A DNA stretch of 41,560 nucleotides, taken from contig JACCVQ010000129.1 in NCBI GenBank assembly GCA_013698095.1, positions 1-41,560 of the forward strand, read 5' to 3'. The notes under the pieces are model-generated. The model searched no databases, was not told the DNA's origin, and saw only the letters and a program-made list of their open reading frames with translations. Below, piece by piece: positions 1 through 8,318 of the stretch. The stretch comes from Chloroflexota bacterium (GTDB lineage Bacteria; Chloroflexota; Limnocylindria; Limnocylindrales; CSP1-4). The first letter of the stretch is position 1. Each line of letters begins with the position of its first letter. The position numbers were made by a program, and so were the translations under genes.

Positions 1-1
1 G

Positions 2-544
2 CTCGAGGCGGAGTTTCTGGCGGTCGGCCTGGAGCCGCTGGTCGCGCGACTCAGGGCCGTGGCGCCCACCCGAGCCGCGACCGTCGACGTCGCCAATCCG
101 CGGCGGGTCGTCCGGGCCCTCGAGATCGCCGAGGTCGCCGGCGGTGATCACGCCCTGCCGCCGCCGCGCGGCTACGACGCTGCGGTCGCCTGGCTGGGAC
201 TGACCGTGGACCCCGTCACGCACCGCGCGTGGATCACTGGACGCGCCCGGGCCCAGTTCGACGCGGGCCTTGTCGAAGAGGCGCGCATCCTGCGCGCGCG
301 CTTCGATCCGGCCCTGCCGGCTTTTTCGGCGATCGGCTATCGCGAGGCGTGGGCCGTGCTCGACGGCCAGATGACGCGCGACGCGGCGATCGCCGAGGAC
401 GCCCGCCGCAACGGGGCGTTCGCGAAACGCCAGCGAACCTGGTTCCGGGCGGAACCCGACATCGCGTGGCTGGATGGTACGAGCCCGACCCGCCTCGACG
501 CTGCGCTCGGTGTGGCGAGGACGCTGATCGGCGGGCGAGCCTAG
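2..544 (+). CDS. miaA: tRNA dimethylallyltransferase, C-terminal part (5' end outside window)
   Basis: MiaA transfers a dimethylallyl group from DMAPP to N6 of A37 in tRNAs reading UNN codons. The reading frame is open from base 2 and ends at TAG 542-544, so about 180 residues of the C-terminal half are present; the N-terminal P-loop lies upstream of the window. Recognisable pieces are the family segment NPRRVVRALE, the insert with RAQFDAGLVEEARILR, the AIGYREAW motif and the terminal block with RNGAFAKRQRTWFR, where the Lys/Arg-rich RQRTWFR tail contacts tRNA. The gene ends 25 bp from the convergently transcribed glycosyltransferase gene. miaA close to hflX is a common bacterial arrangement; here two glycosyltransferase genes sit between them. 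Confidence 0.93.
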   Translation, partial: LEAEFLAVGLEPLVARLRAVAPTRAATVDVANPRRVVRALEIAEVAGGDHALPPPRGYDAAVAWLGLTVDPVTHRAWITGRARAQFDAGLVEEARILRARFDPALPAFSAIGYREAWAVLDGQMTRDAAIAEDARRNGAFAKRQRTWFRAEPDIAWLDGTSPTRLDAALGVARTLIGGRA

Positions 545-569
545 TCCGGCGACGCGACCGGGTTCGCCG

Positions 570-2564
570 TCAGGCCGCGGCGGGCTTGGTGTCCGGTTGC
601 CGGGCGTCCGGCGGGTCGGTGATCACCCGGGTTCCGACCGGCTGACCGGCTCGGGCTGCCACGACCGAGGTCCGGAACAGGACGAGGGCAAGGTCTGCCC
701 GGGCGATGTTCTGGCCCGGGTGGAACTCCAGCCCGATCGTCGGCCCGTGGACGGGATCGCCGCGGCGGCCGCGGATGTCGACCGCGAAGCTCAGCTCCGC
801 GCCATCGAGATCGACGACGAGCTGGTGGACCGCGGGGCTCGAGAGCTTGCCGACCGCGATCCGCGCGCCCGACAGAGACAGATCGAGGATCCGGCAGGGC
901 ACCCCGTCGAACCAACCGGCGAACGAGGTCTCGAACCGGACCCCGACACGGCGCTCGCCGCCGAAGCGGATGTTGCGGACGCGCCCGATCGCGTACACGA
1001 GGAGCGTGGCGTCGACGACCAGCCAGGCAAACGCGGCGTACTTCGGCCATGCAAACACGACCCCGAGGAAGGACGCGACCATGATCGCGAGGGCGAACCA
1101 CGCGGCAGCGAACACGCTCACGAGCGCCAGGGCACGGAGCAGGCGCGGCTCGCTGCGCCGACGCCGGTCCGTGTCGGTCCGGCCCTTGGGCGTGACCGGG
1201 AAGGCGGTTCGATCGGAGCTGCGCCGGAACAGGAACCGCGTCGCCTGGAGGTCGGGCGTCAGCCGGACGAGCTGGAGGAGAACCGCCAGGAGCGGAACGT
1301 GGCGACCGCGGCTGAGCGCCGTCCGGGCGGCCTGCTGGAGCAGGAATGTCGCTCCGAAGAGGGCAACGAACGTCGCCCCGTCGGCGTTGAGCGGTGCGGT
1401 GTTTGTCAGCAGGACCACCATCGGGAGCAGGACGAACGCGAGCCAGCGCCAGGCATCAAACCAGCCGAGAAGGTTCGCGGCGTACGAGAGCCGCTGCGCC
1501 GGGCGGAGGCCGGACGCGACGAGCGGGTTCTCGACTCGCAGGACCTGCATCGCGCCGGCGGCGTGGCGGCGCCGCTGGAGCTGGTCGGAGGCGGCATCGG
1601 CGACGGCCAGACCGCGGGCCAGGACCTCGTTGTGGAACACCGTCTGCCAGCCGCGCCGATGAAGACGGATCGTCGTGTGGAGAGCCTCGGCGACGGTTCC
1701 GATCGCGACCCCGCCGGCGTCCTGCAGGGCGGTGACGCGGAGCACGGCGCCGGTCCCGGACCAGACCGCGGCATGCCAGCGATTGCGGCCCGGCTGGATC
1801 GCGCGCTGCTCGAGGGTCTGGTCGTGGATGCGCTTGCCCTGGCCGATCGGATGGCCGAACGAGTCGAGGTTGTAGAAGTCCTCCGGCGTCTGCACGAGCG
1901 CGACCTTCGGATCGGCGAAGTAGCCGAGGGTCCGGACGAGGAAGTCGGGCGACGCAACGTGGTCCGCATCGAGGACGGCTACGAAGTCGGCCCGGACGAT
2001 GGCGAGGGCGTGGGCGAGATTGCCGGCCTTGCCGTCGGCCTGGTCGGGGCGCGACAGGTAGAGCGCCCCGAGCTCGGTGGCGAGCTGGTGGACCTCTGGC
2101 CGGCCGCCGTCGTCAAGGATCCACGTCTCGTGGTCGACCCGGAGGGCGAGGGCGGCGGCGATCGTCGGGGTCAGGACATCGAGCGACTCGTCGACGGTCG
2201 GGATCAGGACGGCGACCCGGTCGGTCGTGCTGGTCACCGGTTCGGCGGCGGGCCGTCGGTCGACGTCCCACAGCGAGAATGTGAGGAGAGCCAGCCCGAG
2301 CGCGGCATGGATCTCGATCAGGACGAGCGGGACGGACACCCACCAGGCGGCGAGATCCACGGTGGCCACCATCCGCCAGCCGAGGTAGGCGACGGTCGCC
2401 GCCAGAGCGACGAGCGCGACTCCGCGGATCGCGGTCCGGCGAGTGGCCGACTCGGGCTCGGGCAGTCCGCGCGCGCCGAGGACCGCTCGCGACCAGGCGG
2501 CCGGACGCACGCTGACCTGGCGGGTCCTGGGAGCGTCGCTGGCGTGGGGCGTCTGGTTCGGCAT
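570..2564 (-). CDS. BcsA-like family 2 glycosyltransferase with PilZ domain, catalytically degenerate copy
   Basis: Membrane glycosyltransferase of the cellulose-synthase type, about 664 residues. Order: two N-terminal membrane segments, GT-A domain, several C-terminal membrane segments, PilZ domain. The UDP-sugar motifs LDDG and DADH (DxD) are kept, but the TED motif that supplies the catalytic base reads AEA and the QxxRW motif reads QRRRH, both intact in the adjacent paralogue. The PilZ c-di-GMP motifs are intact (RVGVR and DLSLSG). It lies downstream of that paralogue in the same direction. I chose the ATG at 2564; an in-frame GTG at 2702 would give a longer, low-complexity Arg/Pro-rich leader. 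I infer that it cannot polymerise sugar in the usual way and may act as a c-di-GMP-sensing partner. The call as a GT2 protein is firm, the loss of activity is inference. Confidence 0.85.
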   Translation of the reverse strand: MPNQTPHASDAPRTRQVSVRPAAWSRAVLGARGLPEPESATRRTAIRGVALVALAATVAYLGWRMVATVDLAAWWVSVPLVLIEIHAALGLALLTFSLWDVDRRPAAEPVTSTTDRVAVLIPTVDESLDVLTPTIAAALALRVDHETWILDDGGRPEVHQLATELGALYLSRPDQADGKAGNLAHALAIVRADFVAVLDADHVASPDFLVRTLGYFADPKVALVQTPEDFYNLDSFGHPIGQGKRIHDQTLEQRAIQPGRNRWHAAVWSGTGAVLRVTALQDAGGVAIGTVAEALHTTIRLHRRGWQTVFHNEVLARGLAVADAASDQLQRRRHAAGAMQVLRVENPLVASGLRPAQRLSYAANLLGWFDAWRWLAFVLLPMVVLLTNTAPLNADGATFVALFGATFLLQQAARTALSRGRHVPLLAVLLQLVRLTPDLQATRFLFRRSSDRTAFPVTPKGRTDTDRRRRSEPRLLRALALVSVFAAAWFALAIMVASFLGVVFAWPKYAAFAWLVVDATLLVYAIGRVRNIRFGGERRVGVRFETSFAGWFDGVPCRILDLSLSGARIAVGKLSSPAVHQLVVDLDGAELSFAVDIRGRRGDPVHGPTIGLEFHPGQNIARADLALVLFRTSVVAARAGQPVGTRVITDPPDARQPDTKPAAA

Positions 2565-2702
2565 CCGACCCGGAGCATCGGACCATCGGCGGGGGAGGGG
2601 AATGGGCAATCCGTTCCCTCGCACCGGACCGGAAGGCCTATCGCGTTCCCCGGACCTCGGGCCTGCCGGGCCGGCGCGCCGCGTATGGCGCCAGGCGGCC
2701 AC

Positions 2703-4757
2703 TCAGGCGGCGGCCGTCTCGCGGGTCGGGTTCAGCGGGCCGTCGGGACCAACCGGCGGGCGCAGGACCACGGTGCGGGTCGCCTGGCCGACCCGGGCCG
2801 GCACGACGGTCGTCTGGAACAGCCCGAGGGCGAGGGCCGCCCGGGCGAGGTTCTGGTCGGGCAGGTACTCCAGGCCGAGGATCGTCCGGCCGGCGCCGTC
2901 GGGTCGGTGCGAGCGGACGGCCGCTTCGATGGCCAGGTCCTGTCCATCGAGCTCGACGACGAGGTGATGGGCATTCATGTCCGACAGCCCATCGACTGCC
3001 ACCCGCGCGCCTGTCAGGGACAGATCGAGGATCTGGCACGGACCGCCGTCGAATGAGCCGACGAACGTCGTCTCGAACCTGACGCTGGCCCGGCGCTCAC
3101 CGGCGTAGCGCAGGTCGCGGACCCGGCCGATGGCACTGACGAGCAGGAAGACGTTGAGGACGAGCCAGCCGAACGCCCCGTAGGCAGCCCACGGCACCAC
3201 GTACGCGGTGATCGTCGAGCCCATGAGGGTGAGCCCGAACCAGGCCGCTGCGAACACGCTCAACAGGGCGAGGAAGCGGAGCAGGCGTGGCTCGGGCGCA
3301 GCGTGCCGGGCATCGCCGGTGCGGCCCTTCGGGGTCACCCGGAACGCGAGCTTGCGACGGGTCGCTAGGCTCATGGTCGCAAGGAGGTTGGGGGTCATCC
3401 GGACGAGCTCGAACAGAATTGATAGAAACGGCCGGTGGCATCCTCGGCTGAGGAGCCGCATCGCGAGCTGCTGGAGGAAGAAGGTCAGGCCGAAGAAGAG
3501 GCTGAAGGTCAGGGCGTCGGCCCGGATTGGGACGGCGCCGGTCAGGAGGACCGCGATCGGCAGGAGCAGGTAGCCCAGCGACCGCCAGGCGTCGAACCAT
3601 CCGAGCAGCGTCGCCGCGTACGACAGCCGCTGGCTGAGGCTCAGGCCGCTCACGAAGAGCGGGTTCTCGAGCCGGAGGACCTGCATGGCGCCCGCGCCCC
3701 AGCGGTGGCGCTGGAGCTGGTAGGTCGCGGCGTCGTTGGCGGCCAGGCCGCGGGCGAGGACCTCGTTGTGATAGGTCGTCCGCCAGCCCCGGCGGTGAAG
3801 CCGGATCGTCGTGTGGATATCCTCGGTGATCGTGTCGGTCGCGACTCCGCCGACGTCGCGCAGTGCGGCGACCCGGACGACGGCACCCGTCCCGCACCAG
3901 AACGCCCCGCCCCAGCGGTTCTTGCCCGGCTGGAGCATCCGGTAGAAGAGGGCCTGCTCATGGAAGCGGTCGGGCTCGTCCGCGCGCCCTGCCTGATGCT
4001 CGAACGAATCGGTGTTGTAGAACTCCTGGGGCGTCTGGACGAGGGCGAGCCCCGGATCGTCGAAGTAGCCGAGGGTGTGGACCAGGAAGTCCGGCGAGGC
4101 GACGTGGTCGGCATCGAGGACCGCGACGAAATCCGCCTCGATCACGCCGAGGGCGTGGTTCAGGTTGCCGGCCTTGGCGTGATCGTGCTCGGGCCGGATG
4201 AGGTAGTGAGCACCGAGCTCCTGCGCGAGGCGCTCCACCTCGGGCCGATCGCCGTCGTCGAGGACCCACGTCTCGTGATCCACGTGCATCGCGAGGGCCG
4301 CCGCGATCGTCGGGGTCAGGATCTCGAGCGACTCGTTATAGGTCGGGATCAGGACGGCGATCCGGTCGGTCGTCTCGTGCACGGGGCGCGTCTCCGGCCG
4401 TCGGTCCACGTCCCACAGTGAGAACGTGAACAGGGCGATGCCGAGCGCGGCGTGGAACTCGAGCGCGAGGAGCGGGATCGACAGCCACCACACGCTCAAC
4501 TCGACCGTCGACACGGTGCGCCAGCCGAGGTACGCAGCCGTCAGGACCAGGGCCGCGATCGCGACCACCCGGATCGTGTTCCGGCGGACGGCCGACTCGG
4601 GGGCAGGAAGGTCGCGTCCCGGCAGCTGCGCGCGCAGCCACCCGACGCGCGCCGGGGCGGTGAGCCGTGGGCGGGAGGGATCGGCGAGCTGTGGTGAGGT
4701 CGATGTCGGCACGTCACGGAGCATCGACGGGATGCGCCGCCCCGAACCATGAGTCAT
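2703..4757 (-). CDS. BcsA-like family 2 glycosyltransferase with PilZ domain
   Basis: Processive membrane glycosyltransferase resembling BcsA, about 684 residues; it probably uses a UDP-sugar to make an exopolysaccharide under c-di-GMP control. All canonical motifs are visible: LDDGD, DADH (DxD), TITED (TED) and QRHRW (QxxRW). Two hydrophobic helices precede the GT domain and several follow it; the C-terminal PilZ domain has RASVR and DLSLTG. No bcsB, bcsC or endoglucanase gene is nearby, so the polymer is unknown. It is the first gene of a two-gene unit with the degenerate paralogue and is divergent from hflX. The start is uncertain: ATG 4757 is listed, but 4724 and 4811 are in frame; 4811 would leave only 27 bp to the hflX start, which is tight for two promoters. 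Confidence 0.86.
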   Translation of the reverse strand: MTHGSGRRIPSMLRDVPTSTSPQLADPSRPRLTAPARVGWLRAQLPGRDLPAPESAVRRNTIRVVAIAALVLTAAYLGWRTVSTVELSVWWLSIPLLALEFHAALGIALFTFSLWDVDRRPETRPVHETTDRIAVLIPTYNESLEILTPTIAAALAMHVDHETWVLDDGDRPEVERLAQELGAHYLIRPEHDHAKAGNLNHALGVIEADFVAVLDADHVASPDFLVHTLGYFDDPGLALVQTPQEFYNTDSFEHQAGRADEPDRFHEQALFYRMLQPGKNRWGGAFWCGTGAVVRVAALRDVGGVATDTITEDIHTTIRLHRRGWRTTYHNEVLARGLAANDAATYQLQRHRWGAGAMQVLRLENPLFVSGLSLSQRLSYAATLLGWFDAWRSLGYLLLPIAVLLTGAVPIRADALTFSLFFGLTFFLQQLAMRLLSRGCHRPFLSILFELVRMTPNLLATMSLATRRKLAFRVTPKGRTGDARHAAPEPRLLRFLALLSVFAAAWFGLTLMGSTITAYVVPWAAYGAFGWLVLNVFLLVSAIGRVRDLRYAGERRASVRFETTFVGSFDGGPCQILDLSLTGARVAVDGLSDMNAHHLVVELDGQDLAIEAAVRSHRPDGAGRTILGLEYLPDQNLARAALALGLFQTTVVPARVGQATRTVVLRPPVGPDGPLNPTRETAAA

Positions 4758-4825
4758 CGGTACGGCCACCGCCGCCGAACGGACTAGTTCCGGGCCAACC
4801 ATTCGCCCCATCGGCTACCCGCGCG

Positions 4826-4831
4826 TATCCT
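4826..4831 (+). promoter_or_regulatory. -10 box of hflX, leaderless arrangement
   Basis: TATCCT followed by 7 nt and the GTG start at 4839. Transcription about 7 nt after a -10 hexamer would begin at or next to the start codon, so the mRNA would be leaderless; no Shine-Dalgarno site is present. The same geometry is seen before rsbQ (TATCCT, 7 nt, GTG). Confidence 0.55.
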
Positions 4832-4838
4832 TCGGCCC

Positions 4839-6203
4839 GTGCCCAGGAACGAAGCGATCGATCTCACCCCGCCCGTCGAGAAGGCGTTCCTGCTCGCGGT
4901 CGACACCGGCGACGACGCCGGCTGGACCGCCGAGGAGAGCCTGACCGAGCTCGCCAATCTCGCTGTGACGGCCGGCGCCGAGGTCGTCGGGGCCGAGTGG
5001 CAGAATCGCCGCCACGTCGACCCCAACTGGTACGTCGGCAAGGGCAAGGCCGAGGAGCTGGCCCAGGCCCGGAGTGAGACCGGCTACGACGTCCTGATCG
5101 CCGACGACGAGCTGTCGCCGAGCCAGCAGAAGTCGCTCGAGAGCCTCCTCAACGTCAAGGTCATGGATCGCAGCCGGCTGATCCTGGACATCTTCGCCCA
5201 GCACGCCCAGACCCACGAGGGCCGGCTCCAGGTCGAGCTCGCCCAGCTCGAGTACCAGCTGCCGCGCCTGACGAAGCTCTGGACCCATCTGTCGCGAACA
5301 CGCGGCGGGATCGGGGCGCGGGGACCGGGCGAGAGCCAGCTCGAGACCGACCGGCGCATCATCCGGACCCGGATCTCCAAGATGAAGGAGCGGGTCGACC
5401 AGGTTCGCCAGCAGCGCCAGACCGCGGCCCGCGGCCGCGACCGGCGGCTGTTCGCGACCGTCGGCATCGTCGGCTACACGAACGCCGGCAAGTCGACGCT
5501 CCTGAACACCCTCGTCGGGAGCGAGGTCGCAAAGGCCGAGGACAAGCTGTTCGCGACCCTCGACCCCACGTCGCGCCAGGTCAAGCTCGGCGACGGTCAG
5601 ACCGCGATCGTCACCGACACCGTGGGCTTCATCCACAAGCTCCCGCACCAGCTGGTCGACGCGTTCCGGGCCACCCTCGAGGAGGTCAACCGGGCCGACG
5701 TCCTGATCGAGGTGGTCGACGCGTCGGATCCCCACCTGCGCGAGCACCGGGCGACCGTCCAGACCGTCCTCGACGAGCTCGGCGCGGGCGACAAGCCACG
5801 GCTCGTGGCGTTCAACAAGGCCGACCTCGTCGAGAAGGCGGCGCTCGACGGCGGCGCTCCGGCGCCGGCCCTGGCGGGGTCCGTCCTCGTCAGTGCCCTG
5901 ACCGGCTTCGGGCTGGACACGCTCCGGGCCGAGATCGCGGCCCTCCTCGCGTCACTGTGGGTCGATGTCGACGTCCGCGTCCCGTACGCCGCGGGCGAGC
6001 TCCTCGCCCGGATCCGTGAGCGGGGCACGGTTGAGCTCGAATACGGCGAGCGTGACGTCCGGGTCCATGGCCGGGCCGCCACGTCGCTGGCCGGCGAGCT
6101 CGAGGCGGCCGCGGCGTCCTGGCGCGAGACCCTGGACGCCGACGACGCCGACGAGGCCGAGCTCGAGGCGTTGACCGCGCCGGGCCCGTCGAGCCGCGCC
6201 TGA
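4839..6203 (+). CDS. hflX: GTPase HflX
   Basis: Ribosome-associated GTPase that splits stalled or heat-damaged 70S ribosomes. The 454-residue protein starts at GTG with VEKAFLLAVDTG and contains the N-terminal nucleotide-binding subdomain with WYVGKGKAEEL, the family hallmark GGIGARGPGESQLETDRR, a coiled helical linker, then the G domain: G1 GYTNAGKST, G3 DTVGFI, G4 NKAD and G5 SAL. Length is slightly above the usual 420-430 owing to an acidic C-terminal tail. The neighbouring small gene begins 7 bp after its stop and is probably cotranscribed. The start is fixed by a -10-like box directly upstream. Confidence 0.95.
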   Translation: MPRNEAIDLTPPVEKAFLLAVDTGDDAGWTAEESLTELANLAVTAGAEVVGAEWQNRRHVDPNWYVGKGKAEELAQARSETGYDVLIADDELSPSQQKSLESLLNVKVMDRSRLILDIFAQHAQTHEGRLQVELAQLEYQLPRLTKLWTHLSRTRGGIGARGPGESQLETDRRIIRTRISKMKERVDQVRQQRQTAARGRDRRLFATVGIVGYTNAGKSTLLNTLVGSEVAKAEDKLFATLDPTSRQVKLGDGQTAIVTDTVGFIHKLPHQLVDAFRATLEEVNRADVLIEVVDASDPHLREHRATVQTVLDELGAGDKPRLVAFNKADLVEKAALDGGAPAPALAGSVLVSALTGFGLDTLRAEIAALLASLWVDVDVRVPYAAGELLARIRERGTVELEYGERDVRVHGRAATSLAGELEAAAASWRETLDADDADEAELEALTAPGPSSRA

Positions 6204-6210
6204 CCCGCCC

Positions 6211-6789
6211 GTGACCGGCTTTCAGCGGGTCGGCGGTCGTGGCTCGACGCCCGGTGGTCGCTCCGTGATCTGGTCCGTCGCCGAAGGCAGCCGCGGCCGG
6301 CGCTACCGGGAGGTCCGCCGGGCGGGGGAGGGGATCGCCCACTCGCTCCTCCTCGAGACCGATCCCGCCGGGCGGTTCAGCCATCTCGAGCTCTCGACGC
6401 CGTCGGGATTGCTGACGCTCCATCCGGAGGGCGATGGCACGCTCCACGGGCACGCGATCGTGAGCGACGGCGTCGAGCACGTGGCGGGCCTCGCCTGGGA
6501 GCCCGACGGCCTGGTCGTCATCGACGATTCGGTCGTGTGCGTGCTGGCCGCCTCCCGTCTCCTCAGGCCGACCCTCGAGGCCGCTTCATCGATCGCACGT
6601 CACGCGGTCTGGATCCCGCCCACCCTGTGGGTCGAGATCCGGCCGGTCCGGGTCGCCCGCGCGGCCGGCAGCTGGCAGCTCGGCTCGGACGGCCCGATCG
6701 AGATCGACCCGGGCGGCCTGCCGCGACTGGCCGGCGGTGAGATGTGGCCGCTCGAGCCGGAAGATGGACAGCCAGCGACGCCTGATTGA
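6211..6789 (+). CDS. Conserved-type hypothetical protein downstream of hflX
   Basis: 192 residues, GTG start only 7 bp after the hflX stop, so very likely in the same transcript. No transmembrane segment, signal peptide or known catalytic motif is visible. The sequence is rich in beta-type segments (LLLETDPAGRFSHLELST, VVIDDSVVCVLAAS) and Trp/Pro-containing strands (VWIPPTLWVEI), compatible with a small beta-barrel or lipocalin-like fold. Codon use matches its neighbours and no competing frame is plausible. I do not recognise the family; a ligand-binding beta fold is a guess from composition only. Confidence 0.7.
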   Translation: MTGFQRVGGRGSTPGGRSVIWSVAEGSRGRRYREVRRAGEGIAHSLLLETDPAGRFSHLELSTPSGLLTLHPEGDGTLHGHAIVSDGVEHVAGLAWEPDGLVVIDDSVVCVLAASRLLRPTLEAASSIARHAVWIPPTLWVEIRPVRVARAAGSWQLGSDGPIEIDPGGLPRLAGGEMWPLEPEDGQPATPD

Positions 6790-6818
6790 GCGTAGCGCGT
6801 GCCCGTCGCGAGGAGATC

Positions 6819-7011
6819 GTGGATAGAGCGTGGATAACCTTGGTCGAAATGCCCCGCGATCCGCGAAACTCGTGGACAAGTCCCTATGCAGGACCTCCGG
6901 GCGGCCCGTACAGTAGGTCTTGCCTGAAGGGGCTACGAGAACGAAAGTGACGATTCCGGTGCTTGCATTGGAGTTGGAGGCTACGGTCACGAAGTTCCTT
7001 CGGGCGTTTCT
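6819..7011 (+). repeat. Intergenic structured repeat, copy 1
   Basis: One of two homologous intergenic elements (the other is at 8319-8499). The first half contains three DnaA-box-like octamers (GTGGATAG 6819, GTGGATAA 6830, GTGGACAA 6872); the second half holds the conserved blocks GTCTTGCCTGAAGGGGC and GTTCCTTCGGGCGTTTC, which pair with each other around a hairpin. The element lies between the convergent ends of the gene at 6211 and the lipoprotein gene at 7033. No protein is likely on the plus strand. Confidence 0.7.
6922..7005 (+). ncRNA. Predicted structured RNA core, copy 1
   Basis: Outer helix GCCUGAAGGGGC (6922-6933) pairs with GUUCCUUCGGGC (6994-7005), 12 bp including G-U pairs. Inside it, GUGAC 6947-6951 pairs with GUCAC 6986-6990, and an 8-bp stem (6954-6961 with 6966-6973) is capped by a CUUG tetraloop at 6962-6965. 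The G-U pairs favour the plus strand, because the minus-strand version would have A-C mismatches. Four pairs in the apical stem differ from copy 2 yet remain paired. Whether it is transcribed is unknown. Confidence 0.45.
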
Positions 7012-7032
7012 CTGTGTCCGCGGCTCCGCGAG

Positions 7033-7638
7033 CTACAGGCTGACCGCCACTGTCGGACACTGGCGCACGGGCGCCCCAGCCGGGCGGTCGATGTCGGGCA
7101 GCGCCTCGAGCATCGCGCGCCACGCCTCAACCCCGCCGGCATTCTCGAATGCGGCCTGCGGCTCAACAGCGCCCGAAACGTCAAGCGCAGCATCGCGCTT
7201 CGCCACGACCATCGCCGCGAAGGCCTCGAGGACGCGGTCCAGCTGGGTCATCATCGGCTTGGCCGACGGATAGCCCGCGGCGAGGCCCGCCTGGCGTCGT
7301 CCTGTGTCGAGCTTGGTCATGATGGCGGCCGCCAGACGCGTCGCTGCTGGTCCGTCCTTTGCCTCGACCGCCCGGTCCAGTTCGTCGCTCAGCTCGGATC
7401 CTGTCCCGGCGTCTGGATTGCCGATGGCCTGGTCCATCGATTCGAACGCCGAGCACGCCGCCACGACGAACGCCTCGAACGTGAGCGCCGTCGAAACAGA
7501 CGCCGCCGGGCTCGCGGGCGGGGTTGACGTTGCCGATCCAGACGAAGGCGATGCGCTCGGAGATGCACCGGAACACGCGCCGAGGATCATCACGAGCGCG
7601 GTCGACCATGCAATGCCGACGAGGCGGCTGTTCTTCAT
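7033..7638 (-). CDS. Putative secreted lipoprotein
   Basis: 201 residues. The N-terminus MKNSRLVG plus a hydrophobic stretch ending in the lipobox LGAC (Cys22) marks a lipoprotein signal peptide, followed by a Ser/Pro/Ala-rich linker (about residues 23-48) typical of surface-anchored proteins in GC-rich bacteria. The remaining domain is mainly alpha-helical with two Cys (AACSAFES and RQCPTV) that could form a disulfide. A Shine-Dalgarno AAGGA lies 8-9 nt before ATG 7638. It follows the kinase gene at 7724 on the same strand with 85 bp between. The family is not recognised; an extracytoplasmic helical domain is all the sequence supports. Confidence 0.8.
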   Translation of the reverse strand: MKNSRLVGIAWSTALVMILGACSGASPSASPSSGSATSTPPASPAASVSTALTFEAFVVAACSAFESMDQAIGNPDAGTGSELSDELDRAVEAKDGPAATRLAAAIMTKLDTGRRQAGLAAGYPSAKPMMTQLDRVLEAFAAMVVAKRDAALDVSGAVEPQAAFENAGGVEAWRAMLEALPDIDRPAGAPVRQCPTVAVSL

Positions 7639-7723
7639 CAGTCGGTTCCTTGTGTGGGGCGAGACGTGCCGGAGGTCGCACGCAGGTGCGTGTCGCGCCT
7701 ACGACGTTCAGTCCCCCGAGACG

Positions 7724-8266
7724 TTACGCTCGCCCCTGGCTCGCCCGCGTTTGTCCGGCGAGGATCACCCGGGCGGCAGCGACGACCCGCTCGACGTTGT
7801 CCGCCAGAGGCTCTGCCGCGTTGACGACGAGCGGCGCGAAGGGCCAGGCAACCCACTCGCTGCGGCGGAGCTCGACCGCCTCCCAGGTCGGCTCCGGGAT
7901 CGCGAGATCACGCTCGCGGCCCTGTAGCCGGCTCAGATGCAGCTCGGGATCTGACAGGACCGTCTCGACGACCAGGAGCGGCGCGCCAAGGCGGCGGGCG
8001 AGCTCGATCCAGAACGTCTTCGCTTCGCCGACCGCGTTCACGGCGTCGACCACGACCGTCAGGCCCAGGGCGAGATTGTCCTCGGCGATCGCGCCGACGA
8101 CCGCGTACGCGGCGAGGCCCGGCGGATCGGTGTCGTCGACGCCGACCTGCGCCAGCGCCGAATCGATCGGGTCGACCGAGAGGAGGGGAGCCCGGAGCTC
8201 GCGGGCCACGGCGGCCGCCACGGCCGTCTTGCCGGTCGCCGGCAGCCCGGACAGCACGATCAGCAT
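7724..8266 (-). CDS. Predicted P-loop kinase (AAA_33/zeta-toxin-like)
   Basis: 180 residues beginning MLIVLSGLPATGKT, a Walker A motif at residues 7-14, as in the small predicted kinases of the AAA_33 group that phosphorylate diverse small substrates. Further features are the LSVDPIDSAL segment, a Walker-B-like VVVDAVNAV strand and the LID-like region with RLQGRERD. The substrate cannot be read from sequence. It is transcribed towards the lipoprotein gene, and both genes sit between the two structured repeat copies. Upstream of the ATG the sequence GAGGAT lies 6 nt before the start and could serve as a -10 box or a weak ribosome binding site. Confidence 0.85.
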   Translation of the reverse strand: MLIVLSGLPATGKTAVAAAVARELRAPLLSVDPIDSALAQVGVDDTDPPGLAAYAVVGAIAEDNLALGLTVVVDAVNAVGEAKTFWIELARRLGAPLLVVETVLSDPELHLSRLQGRERDLAIPEPTWEAVELRRSEWVAWPFAPLVVNAAEPLADNVERVVAAARVILAGQTRASQGRA

Positions 8267-8318
8267 GGCCGCATCCTCGCAGGTCCGGTCGCATCGGGCG
8301 CGACGATCGTGGGAACCC

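Noticed and set aside
597..3056. Very long plus-strand open frame (819 codons) opposite the glycosyltransferases
   Set aside because: Its translation is low-complexity Arg/Gly/Pro/Glu-rich, has no domain, and is the antisense shadow of two clear genes, which is common at this GC content.
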